Notes: generated from the sequence alone by a model not told the origin. A DNA stretch of 64,000 nucleotides from Stratiolaelaps scimitus (GCA_019614645.1 JABWDB010000018.1:5542501-5606500); one strand, 5' to 3'. Counted from the first letter of the stretch, positions 45,400-58,143 are shown. Numbers and translations are program-made.

Positions 45400-46560
45400 A
45401 CCCGAGCCTCGTTCAGCTCGTAGAGCTGAACCTCCAACTCATTTCTACAGCGACTCCAACGACCGCCACCAACAGCGCCTCCACTACTACGGGGACGCCA
45501 TGGCGACCTGAAGGCGGTGAGCGAGATCTAGCAAGTGCACATTGTCCCCCACGAACCGAAAGAATAAGGGGAAGATGAGCAAACGACGGGTAAATGGGTG
45601 ACAGGGAGTTGGGTGGAGGTGATATACAAATAAGAGAAGAAAATATACGAATAGCAGCAAGTGTGATATTGGCGATGATGGTGACGGTGGCGGCGGCGGC
45701 GACAGGGCGAAACATGTAAAAAAAAAATGATGAGCGCAGGACAGCGGGCGCCGAGGGTAGTAGCCGAAGCAAACGTGGATAGCAGGCAGCCATCACCGGC
45801 TTTACCGTTCTGCTCTGCTTTATTCTCCATAGGCCGTTATACCTGCCTGGATAGATTGAGATCCAGTAGCGGCGTCGCAGCGGTGTTCGCTCTCCGCCGG
45901 CCCGGCAACGCCACGATGAACAACGAAGCGAGACACAACGATAGAGAAAGCCAGTTGGATAGAGAGAGAATAGAAGGTGGGAGAGCAAGACAAGAAGGTT
46001 GAAGAAGCGAAAAGAGGAAATTTCGACGATGGCAGAAACTGCGGCGGCGGCGGTCGTCCAACTCCACAGAAAACGAATGGGGAACCGCGACCGCGCGGGG
46101 GGGGCGAGGTAAGACCCCCCCCCCGCCCCCGCCAACAGCAGAAGAACGACCAAGAGCGGCGGAAAAAACGTCGCCAACGAGAATCGCGAAGGAGACGAAG
46201 AAAAAAACCGTCTCTTGTTAGTTCTCCTACAGTCGCTGTGTGCCTCCCCCGCATTGCGCAGTGGCGCCGACGGCGGCTACGACGTCAATTTCGCTCGACG
46301 ACGTCGGCGACCCGTCGACCAACAGAAGCAGGAGCGGCAAGATGAGAAAAATCGCGAGATCGCCCAGGAGAATACATAGTGGCCAGATCCAGACGCGGCT
46401 AAATTGCGTTTGTCATCGAGACGAAGAGGGAGGAGTGGATGAAATAATGAAATAGAACAGAGATCATTCGAGAGGAATAAGCGATGAGATCGTATTGGTG
46501 AAGATCGCCGTTCGTTGAAGAGTACCTCCTCCTCCTCCTCGTGCTGCTGCTGCTGCGGCT
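45400..46560. other. GC-rich, purine-skewed region
   Basis: The plus strand is strongly purine-rich over long stretches, with CGG runs (about 45,688-45,701 and 46,040-46,052), a G8/C10 pair (46,097-46,130) and a CTC/CTG run (46,525-46,558). The 254-codon minus frame (45,413-46,177) is the longest that is not TA-driven, but it is mainly Leu/Pro/Ser/Arg from pyrimidine-rich sequence and is rejected as a gene. The region could be promoter-proximal. Confidence 0.45.
46029..46108 (+). CDS. Possible short first coding exon
   Basis: An ATG in good context (GACGATGGCAG) at 46,029 opens 26 codons (MAETAAAAVVQLHRKRMGN..., basic) that end two bases into a codon at GCGAG|GTAAGA, a near-consensus donor. 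The upstream leader is purine-rich and free of long repeats. Phase matches the acceptor at 54,589. No homology is recognised. A competing frame (from 45,977) is open across the same donor. Confidence 0.15.
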
Positions 46561-47440
46561 ACTATAGACCGTCGCGGCCGTAGCTGCCGTACTGCTTTTT
46601 TTATGGGATGTTCTGCCATAGCTGTTATAATGAGGTAGCCATATTGACTTGTGATATGGGGCGCACAAGGTGTGTGCGTCTCACCTATGTATTATTATGT
46701 GTAAGATTGAGTCGGCGAGGCATGGTTAGCGTTGTAAGCTGGCGTAAAGGCACTAGACACTTTTTGAAATGTCTATGTTTATTATGCTATGCTTTGTATC
46801 GGCGGCTGTTATACGCGCATTTGTGTAGCAGCATCAATCTCAATTTGGTTCGTGAACAGCCAGCCGAAGCTCGCGTGAGGGAGCTTAGTCCTCAGTCGTT
46901 GCACAGACGTTCTATTTGGTAGGTTTCGCCCAGCAGAGAAGCAGGTGGTATCAGCTTCTGTGTCAAGATATTACTATTAGCACTATTGTTATATCTATAG
47001 TATTTATTACGATTATTATGGTGCCACAATATTTCTGACTGACCACAGATACCCAAGTCATGTAATACCACAAGATAATGATAACTGCCACCCAACACAG
47101 CCTCTCGGCAACAGCAGGCGACTGGGCACGACGGCAGTTGCTCTCTGTTTAACTGCACCTCTAACACCACCAATAGGATTACGTTGAGGGTCTTCTTTTC
47201 CCTGCGGGCTTCATTCTTCCATGCCCGACTCCTTTTGGTCCTCAGCTGTGATACGTGGTGGCCTCCCAGCGACGAGCAACGACTCCAATCGCCGCGCCGA
47301 CTGCGCCCGGCACACACATCGGCAAAAATAAAACGCACACTAAGTTTCGCCTGGTGAAGTTCCTCAGCGTCACGATGATTTTTCCGTGACGCTCGAAGTG
47401 TTCGACGCCGCCAGCGTGCGATGCAACAAACAACTGAATT

Positions 47441-47442
<2 letters not shown>
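46561..47442. other. No supported gene
   Basis: Unique DNA. The 276-codon minus frame 46,892-47,722 owes much of its length to the TA tract and is not called. Confidence 0.45.

Positions 47443-47532
<90 letters not shown>
47443..47532. repeat. Longest pure (TA)n tract, 90 bp
   Basis: About 45 uninterrupted TA units. Both strands give Tyr-Ile frames. A likely length polymorphism and a site prone to cruciform extrusion and assembly error. Confidence 0.97.
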
Positions 47533-47535
<3 letters not shown>

Positions 47536-49540
47536 GGTCGCCACTGTGAGAACTTTCAGCGAAGTCTGTTTTTTTTGTGAGTGGAGTGTCAGCGCGTTCG
47601 CCGCTGTCTTCGCTAGAGCCCGCCCCTATAAATGATTCTGTGTGCATCCTGTCTATATGCTGTGCTTCATCGCTGACGGATGGCGAAGCGCTGCTCCGCT
47701 GGGGGTTAGCCAGCGACTTCATTCCGACTGTGGATGCGTCCAGTTTGATGTGGACAGCTCACTTCAGTCGACAGCGCGAGAATGACCACGCACCGAAATT
47801 AGCACTACGAGAAAGCATCATTGCTACTATGCAGACGGTGGTGTGACCTTTTTGTGTTGTTGTTGATGATGATGGTCCTTGCGCACCATGTTCGTGTACG
47901 TGTAAACTAATTTAGCAAACAACAACTATATTCATATCAGACGTGGAGTGACGTTCCCGCAGCTCCCGACTAAACGCAACGACATACTCAGTTTGAAGTA
48001 CGGTGCTGTTCAGGCGATCATGAACCCTCTTACTTTATGGCCTCATTCATCTCGCTTAGCTTCCAGCTCACACATGTCTTCGACAGTTTTACCTGCTGAT
48101 AACGTTTGATAAGAACAGCTATGTGTAACAGGTTACACATCTGTTCGCGACTCATAGTTTTGCCCTATTGTAACTGTTTCATGTGTGCAATGCAGGTCAA
48201 TCACGGCGTAGTGTACTTTCCCGTCATCTAAGGCTTTCTATGCCATCACAAGCGTGTTACGACCAGCATCGTCCAACCCTTGGCCCTTGTCTATCTGCAT
48301 CAGAAGTCGGATGCACTAAACATGTTCCGTTCCCCGCCAGCCCTTCTCCTGTTAGCAGACGCTTCTCGGCACTGATCCGTATGGCATTAACATCGAGGAA
48401 TATCGAGAGGAAAAATCCACACCTCTCGGAAGTCACGGTAGGATGTGTGACTGCGATATATTTACTCAAGCCGTGTCCCTTACCGAGATGTTGAAAGGGA
48501 ATCCCATAAGCACTCAAGCGCTAACTACACGAATTCGAACGAAAGCAATCTATAAGTTGAAACGGCGACTTCCCAGTGCAATGCGAGTCTTTGTTCTGCC
48601 CTCCGAGCTAGCTCATCAAATCGACAACGACGAGATTGATCAACAGGCCAACAGCAACGTATCATCATGGGCAGGGCGACACCAATTGCAACGACTGACG
48701 ATTGATCGCTTGCTAGCGAGACGCAAAGTCTAATTAGCGCCCATGGGTGTCCTGTATGGGCGTATATTCCTGGCCATTTTATATGTAAACCGACACGTTT
48801 ATGTCTAATACATATGCCCAAAATGACTAACAACCCTCGTCTATCAACGCTAACAGAATGGGGCACTATCGGCGCAGTCAACCTTAATCGGCATCGTGGT
48901 ACTTCGACAGCGCGCCGTTTAATTCGATGGATCCATTATCATGCAAAGCCGCTGGTTGTATTCGATCGCGTGAGTAACTGCTGTGGTTGGCCCGCCGCGG
49001 TACCAGCGACCTTAGCGAGAGCTAACACAGTCGCGTGCTCGTGAAGGGGTCGCGTTCGTATTGAACTAATGAGCTTGTGCCTTGCTCCGTTATATTCATC
49101 ATTTTGCGCCTAAAAGAGCATCGTTGCTAGCTCCACCATAGGACCATAAAGCAGATCTAACTTCGCAGAACGTCTGGACACATTTCACCGGCGTTGCGTA
49201 GGTGCCAGTTGCTTGAGCGTCAGCAGTCGGCAGGCGCAGTCATTCATTGAATCATTCACCTCTCCGTGCGTCCGTCCGTCCTCCTAGTCATCACCGTGAT
49301 GAAAGGAACGCTGCGCAAACGCCTGTGGTCGGAGCGCGCGATGGGACGACACTGCCGTGGTATAGGCAGCGGATGCAGCGAAGAGAGCTCCGGAGCGCGC
49401 AAAGCGACTCGTGGGTGGCGTGAGGCGTAGACAGTGCGTTCTCGATGTCAGAGCAGCCGGGTCAGTGTCATCAAGACTCGGAGCACCGGACGGAGTCGCC
49501 TCAATCCAGAGCTAAAAATGATGATCATGACGCTCTGATG
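47533..49540. other. No supported gene
   Basis: Unique DNA of even composition. Opposing frames at 48,183-48,517, 48,443-48,733 and 48,525-48,881 have no splice framing. A 20-bp palindrome lies at 48,121-48,140. Confidence 0.4.
48121..48140. other. 20-bp palindrome
   Basis: 9-bp arms ATGTGTAAC and GTTACACAT separated by AG. It has the form of a symmetric dimer-binding site. Confidence 0.65.
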
Positions 49541-49570
49541 ATAATGATCATCATAATAATAATAATAATA
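49541..49570. repeat. ATC/ATA run
   Basis: ATGATCATCATAATAATAATAATAATAAG trinucleotide run. Confidence 0.85.
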
Positions 49571-52079
49571 AGAAATGTTCGCTGTGGCGTTGGCACGTTC
49601 AACGAAACGCTTTCTAACTCGCTGATCTGCGAGTGATTCCCGTTCTAGCCAGCGTTTATATGCAACTGCTGCCATAGAAATGGCGTTCGTCGTATTTTTT
49701 ACGACGGTATTGTTCACAGAGGTAGTCGTGGTGCTGGTGGCGGTGGCGGCGGTGGTGGCGGGGATTGCTGTCGTGCTGCCGTTGGCTCGCCCGATGAAAC
49801 TGCGAAGGTTGTTCGAGTGCTTTTTCTTAGCTTGGCTTCGTTCGACTTGACGCGGCTCAAGCTACACGAGTGGCCGACGTCGTCTCGTTGCAATGAACGG
49901 AGAGTTTCTTGCCCTTTTCGGTCAGGCAGAGACAATAACACACGGCACAGAAATATCAACCCACAGACCCCGCTTGCTGCTCATATAATATCGTGCTCGG
50001 CCGCCTCGTATCGAGGCAGTGCCGACGACAGAAACGCAGCAACAGGGCGCCCCGGCAGACAGACAAAGCGCTAGTTTGGCTACGTGTGCTCGCCCGTCGA
50101 ACAACAACGAGGTCCAATAGATATTGCCTTTGGTTGGATCTCGTTTTTCGCCGAATGATTCAGCTCGCCGTAATGAGCAGGCGACGATGCTTCACGAATC
50201 GTCCGACAGGTCGCGTTAGAGACTCACGCACCTTTCGCGCACAATGAGCTCGACAATGGAAAAGAGCGTCGCCCGGGACCGATTTTCTTGTCTAGCCTAC
50301 AGCTGGATGAAATGAATAGATTTCTCACTCTGCCGAACCGCGAGCTGCTGGCATCAGAAATTGGTAATGAAATTCGACTGTGTGCGTGATAGCGAATAGC
50401 GGTTTGTTTTTTTTTTTTGAATAATAGTATTTAATGGGAGTGGACGAAAAATAGATATAACCTGTTCACGTGTCATGGCATAAAATGATAGTATCACAAA
50501 ATAATAATAATAACAATAGCAAATACTGCTACTATGCGTATGGTTAACACCTTCATACTTAAACTTAACAACAGAGGTACGATGACATGAGGAGATGTTG
50601 AGCTCCTATATCCTCTTATACGCCGAAGCTGATCCCAATCATGACACTCATCGGTCACTCAACAGATATCTTACGATCTGCAGATCGAACAGTTGATTCA
50701 GATTAATGAGTCGCCATGTACGTAAGATGTAGTCCCTTGTGTACAGCAGTGTTTACCCGCCATAAATAGCACGTCATCCTACCATGCGCACGACCTGTTG
50801 AAAGTGTGGTGCGGGTCGACAGTGCGATATTGATAGTACATCATCTCACACGAGCATACTACGTGTACTATGCGTACTATCGGTTCAGGCGTGCGTCACG
50901 CATCCGTTCTTCTATCTGCCCTGAACATTAACACCAGTATTTCCGCTATGAGCGCCTGTATCGGGGTATGTTCGACAATGGCAAGGCGCTAGAGCGAGAT
51001 CAAGAAGCGACCTCAATAATATGATCCATTCTCTCATCAAGGATTACGCAAGCGACTTGGCTTCATGAGTGATAACTTTCATAGGATATCTGCATTTCTA
51101 CAATTACTATCGATAGTTGATACACGTGACGCCTGCAAACGTAGTCAGAAGGAGAAATCCGCTTTTGCTTAGTTGTCCGTCCAACTGCGAACAGAAGCTG
51201 GGATGGAGAAGGTACACAGGACTGGTTCTATGGTGCATAATGGCAAAAACAAGGCAACCTTTACCGGTACATTGTTCATATCCAGGTAATTTAATGGGCT
51301 CAGAATGAGCACAGCAGCTAACAACGAATACCTCCCTTGTACAGCCGAAATTAGAGATTTAAATACGATAATTTACTTGCACGAGTGCTTCATTTGACAA
51401 CGAGTCAGGTCATATATATTATCTATGTAATAACTTATGCATGCGATGGAACAGCGTTTCACCCTTGAAATGACATTTTATTCCTTCGAAATGACACTAT
51501 TCCTCACTCCGCCGACTCCACCGACCTCAATCCTCAGACAAATCTCTACTTCAAAGCTTCGACGCCGTTTGTGAGTACACATCTTCGTTTCATGGACGAG
51601 CATGATGTGCTTTCCCGCTGTTGTCATAGTTGTCGATAAAGGCTTCGCTGATTGTTATTATTCTTTTAAGAGCTAAGGGGTAACGTTCTTCACAGAAATT
51701 TATGCCACTGGGGACGAAGGCATTCACGCTATCGCCTCGGGGTTTCATAGATCTTGTGGTTTGATTGTCAACTATCTATCGCACTTTAGCGTCCCCGCCT
51801 CTCTCTCTCTCTCCCTCTCTGTCTCTATCCAATGGCACAGAAGGGGGATAACTACCTCAGCACGATAATGGAAAAAGTGGCAACGATCAGCGTGGTTACG
51901 TTTCCCTGACGCAGAAATCACTGGCTAAATCAGGGGAACACTATATATCGTGGAGAACGCTTAATGTAACCCAATAGCGAACGGTGGCTACCAAACTACC
52001 AGCTTCAAGACGTACAATGTTAGTCACCGAAATGATGCGCCCGAAACGGTGCACCGACACAAAGGAGAAGGGGTTTGAG
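49571..52079. other. No supported gene; AT-rich from 50.4 kb
   Basis: A GGT/GGC run lies at about 49,730-49,762. From 50,400 to 51,800 there is a T-run (50,406-50,418), an AATAAT run (50,500-50,515) and almost no open frames. A degenerate 20-bp direct repeat (CCTT-GAAATGACA) lies at 51,463-51,496. CT run at about 51,800-51,822. Confidence 0.5.
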
Positions 52080-52124
52080 ATATATATATATATATATATA
52101 TATATAAAGAAAGAAAGAGAGAGA
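52080..52124. repeat. (TA)n then GA-rich run
   Basis: TA run 52,080-52,106 followed by AAAGAAAGAGAGAGAGG. Confidence 0.95.
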
Positions 52125-52506
52125 GGCGACTGCGAGATACAGTTCGGGAACGCCTTCTGAGTTCACGAACTCTCAGAGGTTCTTTGCCCTTTCGAGAAAG
52201 GAAAAGGATCGTTCAGGCGACGCGGGGTTTCGCACGTTACTGCATCACAACAAATAAGCCCTTACACTAAGATTCGGGACACGGGGATATTAGCTCGTCC
52301 TGGTCAACGATTGGACTTTACTACCAGGCTTCAGGTTTGTCCAGGCCAAGAACAGCGGAACAAGTGAACCTTTGTGGGACCTCTAAAAGTGCCCATTTCC
52401 TTGATTGGTTTTACTAGCAGATACGTTATAGTACGACTGAAGCTGTATCATGGATCATACGGTTGGTTAAAAGAGTTTTGTAGTATCCGTTTCGAATCAG
52501 TGAATA
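52125..52506. other. No gene seen
   Basis: Unique DNA; small background frames only. Confidence 0.5.
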
Positions 52507-52507
52507 C

Positions 52508-52557
<50 letters not shown>

Positions 52558-52558
52558 A
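52507..52558. repeat. Double (TA)n tract
   Basis: Two TA runs joined by a register-shifting AATA step, about 52 bp in all. Confidence 0.96.
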
Positions 52559-52913
52559 TTAATGCAATAATCGGATTCGTTTTTTATGAGCTAGGGCGAT
52601 ATTACTGTGAGCAGAACAACTACTATTGACCACTTGATGATTTCAGCTGGCTACCTTATGGCCGGAGCTAACAGGAGACGAATAGCGAGCAGTATTGCCG
52701 AGGCGCTTTCTAACATATCAATTAGCTAACTGGCTGGCTAACTAGTGAAATTTTTTAGTGCGTTCGTTGGCAGCTCTCTTGACAAGCACCGAGAAAGGAC
52801 CAGATGAGCAGTAAATATCATTGCGATTATATTCTACTCAGAATCATCCGAATATGATTACTATTAATCAATTGATTTAGTTTAACGTGTGTTGTTAGCC
52901 AAACACACGCAGG

Positions 52914-52934
52914 TATATATATATATATATATAT
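52914..52934. repeat. (TA)n tract
   Basis: TA run, about 21 bp. Confidence 0.94.
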
Positions 52935-54518
52935 GTATAATCGATTTCGTAGGTAAAGTGCACCATCGAATGCGTCATCGCCCCTATATCAGATTGATCG
53001 CCAGCAGGGGCTACTAAAAAATTAATTGATTCTTTTATAAATTGTCCGCTGGCAATGCAGCGTATTTATCAACGTCACCGGGCAGAGAACATCGTAGTGC
53101 TTGATATAGCCAGAGCCGGGATCTCTAGATTATTTATGAGACAGACGATGCCCCATGCGAGCTGTTGACTGTCGTCACCATCGCCGCCGTCATCCTCGTT
53201 GTTGTTGTCGGCGTCGTTGTTGTAGTTTCGAAGTTTGAAAAAGCCACTTCAGAGCTGCCTCCTTTATCCCTCTTGATGGACAGTCCATCAGGAGAGGACG
53301 CACTTGGGGAAAAACGACCTTACTGAGAGTATATCCGGGCTTGCTTCTGCTACAAATTAATTAACAACAACTGATGTTCAATGTATTATAGGTAGTACGT
53401 TCAGTGATGTTTATGCCCACGCCTGCCGAAATAATGAATAAACGATGAGGCCTGACGAAATCGCAGGCCCATCCAGGAGATTCACACACTCTCACAGGAC
53501 ATCGAAGGTTACCGGTACTTCGCTAATCGCATTAGGGACAAACGCCTCATCGTCCTTACTAAGGGCGATGGGGGCGACGCGAATCGAGGGGTCGCATACA
53601 GATTGGCCGCACTATGCCCGACGTCGTCGGATCAAAGACCAAGCCACATTTGCATACTCGAAAAATGTGACTCCACGAAATTGTACTTGAAAAAATGTCG
53701 CATATTTATTCGCTGAACCCGAAAATATCTACTGTTTAATATCCGTTTTTGTTTCTTTTATTCTAGAATGTCTCCTTCGGAGGCCGGCGAATTTATCGGT
53801 TTAGCGTGCCCACTCACAATTATTCCTGCGAGAAGCAGGGTTGCTTTGTAAAAATATGAGAATTTCCTACCAAAATGAAACTTACTCAATCACGTCAATA
53901 TCTGCTCCCTCAGTGAGCCCCTCGTCCCGCGTGTGAGTCCCTGGCCGTGCTCGCAATTCGTGTACAGGTCAGCACCTCCGATTCGGCCCGAGAGAGCGAG
54001 CGGGATAGATTGACGTCGTCAGCAGTAGCCCAATCACCAATTCTCGCCATTCGGCTAACTGTGTACTTAGACGGCGCAGTGATGATGGCCTCCTGGGCCT
54101 CATAAACTATGGGGAGTCATCCCCCAATAATACTTTACCACTAAGTCCCACTGCCTCCCATCACTTTAGGTACGAGATCACCCAATGAGGTTTAGCCTAT
54201 GCCGGTGGGCCTGAATGTACCCTGTATCGCAACGGTTCGATAAGCCTACGTTACGCGCCAGATGTAAGATTCATGTGATGGAGACGAGCGGCACCTCATG
54301 GTTTTTAGGCAACGCTTTCTGACGAGAATGCCTTTTTTTTTGTTCCTGTCGACGAGCTCAAATGTAGATCTTGAATTCTCACAACTCAAATGAATTTTCT
54401 GCCTCTTCACATTGTTGTCGAAATGACTTCTTCTAGCCTGCTATGCTGAGGCATCTGAAATCTTCTCGTCCCCTATTTCTTCCTTTCCTCAGTATCGTCC
54501 GAGGGCTACCCCCAGCGT
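52935..54518. other. No supported gene
   Basis: Unique DNA with a GTTGTTGTCGGCGTC run (about 53,200-53,225) and a 25-bp near-palindrome (53,270-53,294). Only one 81-codon frame (53,445-53,690), without support. Confidence 0.5.
53270..53294. other. 25-bp near-palindrome
   Basis: 12-bp arms around a single A (CTCTTGATGGAC / GTCCATCAGGAG), 11 of 12 positions paired. Confidence 0.7.
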
Positions 54519-54588
54519 TCACACACACACACATACACGCACACCCATTAAATAGAACCTTTCTGACTCACTGCCTGTGCCCCTATAG

Positions 54589-54727
54589 GAACCCGACCAG
54601 CCGCACATACGAGGACAAACACAGTGTTGAACGTGTCGAAGAATTAAGGAAGAAATTCGAAATCGCAGAAACACGTGATGTGTACTTCCGTTCAAAAGTT
54701 TCTGCGTCAATATTTATGACTGAATGA
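54589..54727 (+). CDS. Candidate terminal coding exon
   Basis: A strong pyrimidine-rich acceptor with a branch-like CTGAC (TTTCTGACTCACTGCCTG..., ending CTATAG at 54,588) leads into an in-frame segment of 46 codons ending in TGA. It reads NPTSRTYEDKHSVERVEEL, then RKKFEIAETRDVYFRSK and ends FMTE. The first 30 residues are charged, with heptad-like spacing suggesting a short helix or coiled coil. Entry is phase 2. Composition is clearly protein-like and free of repeats. No family recognised; no polyadenylation signal was seen close by. Confidence 0.35.
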
Positions 54728-56119
54728 TTCATTGCGTTCGTCTGCGGCTGTTGTACCATAACCGCGGTGGCGGTACGGTGGTCGTTACTGCCTCGTCGCC
54801 TGAAACTGTTGCTCGTTGGACTACTGGATAAATACTCAAACACCACCACTCAAAACGCTGCGTGCCACTGATAACACGCCGGGGGACAGGCAAGCAAACG
54901 AAGCAGCCGTGGAAGCCGACAATATTCCGTTCCGGCGGTCCCCTATTGCGTCGACCAGAACAAAATACACGAGACAGCTGCAGGACAAAGTTCCGCTGCG
55001 GCAGCAGCAGCAGCAGTAACCGCATCGCTGCAATCGTGGCGGAACTTCATTTCTGACTTGGCTACCGCGCACTGCTCCGTCAATCCGTCTGTCTATATGA
55101 CCGTCTGCATGTTTGCTGGAGGGATACAATCGACTAACCACCCGCTCCGCGGTTACCTTCCTGCTGACAGCTGCGGCGCTTGCCCATGGCAATGATGGGA
55201 CTCCAGCAGCAGCCGCAGCCGCAGCACAATAAGCAATGAGCGTTGTGGACAGGTAGGCGTTCGGCCAGCGGCAGCAGCACTAGCAGCACTAGGGCAAATG
55301 CAGTCGTACTCGTGGCTCCTGCCGCTGGGGTAGTATCGTAAAGGTCCGAAGCGCGAAACAAAAAAAAAACCGCTTCTGCTGTGAGACAGCTGACGAAACA
55401 GTTCAAATTTCTTTTAAATTCTGCCCTTGCCGCAGTTCCGAAGCAGTTTCCTCCGCTTCTGTTTTGTTCGTCGTCACTGTTTCCCTCGATTGCTGCCGGC
55501 GCCGATACGGCGATAGCCCATCGTCGGTGGGCAAACAATTCGGCAGATATTCTGAAGGACAAATAAATCCACAACGCGTGCTGGCGTCGTCGCCACGGCT
55601 GTGGCGATGACGGTGGCGGTGCGGGTGCTACCACCGCCGCTGCTGCTGCTACTGCTGGCAGCGAAGCGTCGATGAGGTCTGAAGTAAAATGACGACCGGG
55701 GCTTCGAAACAGCCACCGGAACTCGTGAGGTTGCGCCACTCGGGACAGTGTTACTCGCAACGGCAGAGAACGAGAGAGAGAGAGAGAGAGAGATTCAGAG
55801 GCAGTTGGCTTTCAACGATTTCACAGATTTGAAAGCGTCGATCAGTCTGGTTCTTGTGGCTGGCTCGCTCACTCGTTTGCTCGCTGTCGACTGGCTTAAC
55901 CATTGAGGGGGCCAAGCGGCTCATCTCTCTTCACCTAGCTCCTCCTCGTCCCGGTTGCGTTGTGCCTCGACGAACTGAATGTCCCAGAAGTACGGGACAA
56001 CTGCAAAAATGGCGCCAACTACGACTAGCCCCGTTCCCCAGAGGCAATGAATACCCCCTGGCGGCGAAATAAACAGAAATCGACGTAGTCCAAGTCCGGC
56101 TGCCAAACGTTGCCAGTAG

Positions 56120-56122
<3 letters not shown>
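54728..56122. other. No supported gene; CAG and GA repeats
   Basis: CAG run at 54,999-55,017, CAGCCG run at about 55,203-55,226, CTG run at about 55,635-55,655, GA run at 55,770-55,793. The 208-codon minus frame 55,134-55,760 crosses several of these and is Ala/Leu-rich, so it is treated as a repeat-driven frame. Confidence 0.45.

Positions 56123-56175
<53 letters not shown>
56123..56175. repeat. Long (TA)n tract
   Basis: About 53 bp of pure TA. Confidence 0.96.
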
Positions 56176-56179
<4 letters not shown>

Positions 56180-58080
56180 CATTAACGACATTCGCTGCTG
56201 AAACTGACTAATTCGAGGTAGAACAATAATTATAGTAATGAACATGACAATGCCCAGGATGATGGTCCGAACAGAATCACGTTGAACACGTCCTGCTTTC
56301 CTTATCCACGTAAAAAGCGCCTCACTGCCAGCCACTGTCCACCCTATTGACAATTGTATAACATATTCACTCGATGTAAGAAATGTATCCACTGATGCAA
56401 TTTGCAACGCTCGAAGTATCCCCAACGGGGACACATTACCGAATTCGCCGCCAAGGTCACACCTCGCCTCCAATTCGTGTCGTTCCCGAGCCCCAACTCG
56501 AGATGCACCCGGCAATACCGCGTAGCGGTGCGTTATGCGCCATTAGACACGCGTTCGCTAGATGACTACCCAATGATATACTCTCGTTATCCACCGTCCG
56601 TCGTGTCTCTTCCTCGTACAGCTGGCGGTGTTCTCTGCCGTTCGTCGATCAGCCGCCGTTGGCGGGTGTTCGAGAAGAGTTGATTTTGTGGTTAGCAATT
56701 ATGAATTTTGTCAGTGAACGTTGCTGCATTCGCTGCTGAAGTCGACAACTGCCTTTTGCCCCTCGGGTGTGTGAACAATGGCCGGTGGACTTTACGAACG
56801 GTGGTGCGCTCGTCTTGCGGCAACAACGTCGCTGCATTCAACGGGAACGGCGCTGTACCGCACGAAGCTGAACAATGCCGATGACGACGCTTCTCTACTC
56901 TGGGATTCACAGCATTTCACAGGGAGGTTTCTGTTGTTGCCGGGATGACGGGGAGGACAAATCGAGAGAGAGAGAGACAGAGAGAGATAGAGAGCAAGCA
57001 AGTGTCGTAAACAAGCGTGTAGTGATAAGGCCTGATGATGACTACTCGGTGGATGGGCTTTTGTATTGTGTTAATTCGGAATTAATTCTTCAACGTCGAA
57101 GTGGCCGATGGTCGACCCAACAAAGCGAATGTGGTTTTAACTTTCAAAAATGCGTTGCTGCTCCCGCACCCCTGATCATGACACCGCGCCGGGCAGTGCC
57201 GATTTCGTCCAGGAGCGATCCTCTTCGTATGATGCTCTCGTAATGGTGCTAGTTGTGGTGATGACGGCAGCAGCCTGTAGCAGTATACGACGCATGTTGT
57301 AGTCCGTCGTTTGGCTCATCTTGGCCAGAATGGCCAACGTCGAGTGAGTTGCTCAGTTTCGCGTTGCGGTTCATCCGCGGCCAAATTCGCTCACTGCTCG
57401 TCTACGAGTCTGTGGGTGTTGAGGAGACGGAAACAAGCGAGTTGGCTGATTGGGCATATCTGAACAAAAGACCCCTCCACAGCGCAGCAGCAGCAGCAGC
57501 AAGAACGACAGCGGCCGTCTACTCACTGATAGCAATAATACAACAATGAGAACAACAATCACGGTGCTAACATGTAACACATGGTCAGCAACAATGCCGA
57601 CGCCGATCCGGTCAGCGAGTTCCGCCCCTTTCATGCGGCACATACGATACAGGAGCATCTGTCCTGCTGTCTCATCTGTGCATGAGTAGTCTATCGCTGA
57701 AAACACTGCCGCCGCCGCCGCCGTCGCCGCCGCCGTCGCCGCCGTCCGACTGACTCGATTCGACGGCCAACAAACAGACGGTCAGGCGGAGTAAAATGAA
57801 TGGGTGATAGTGAGAGAACGCGGTAGATGGAGATGCGTGAATATTTTCTGAGGTTTTCGAAGATGTGCCGGCTATTTGGCTCACCAGCTCACAAAAACAA
57901 TTTAGACATTGTCTCTCTCTCTCTCTCGCTCTCTTTCCCTCGGACTCTGCCTCTGATCATCGTCTCTGCTCGATCGGTTCGTCCGGCTCGAAGCCAGCAG
58001 TGCCGCCTATACGGAGATTAATAGAGAAATGAATTCGTTACGAAATCGCGTAACGGCACAATAATAATCCATAGCATGAT
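56176..58080. other. No supported gene; microsatellites
   Basis: GA run at about 56,964-56,996, CAG run at 57,485-57,501, GCC/GTC run at 57,703-57,750, CT run at 57,909-57,934. Overlapping frames at 56,383-56,683 and 56,875-57,243 are without splice or domain support. Confidence 0.45.
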
Positions 58081-58143
58081 ATGATATTATTACTGTTATT
58101 ATTAATATTATTATTATTATTATGATCATTATTATTATTGTTA
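58081..58143. repeat. (ATT)n/(TAA)n mixed run
   Basis: TTATTATTATTAATATTATT-type run containing ATGATCAT near its centre. Confidence 0.9.

Noticed and set aside
45413..46177. 254-codon minus-strand frame rich in Leu, Pro, Ser and Arg
   Set aside because: It lies on the pyrimidine-rich strand, where stop codons are scarce. Composition is that of low-complexity DNA and the opposite strand is equally open.
46892..47722. 276-codon minus-strand frame, the longest in the window
   Set aside because: It reads through the 90-bp TA tract as alternating Tyr and Ile, and the flanks have no recognised domain or splice framing.
55134..55760. 208-codon minus-strand frame
   Set aside because: It crosses CAG, CAGCCG and CTG runs and is Ala/Leu/Ser-rich in consequence.
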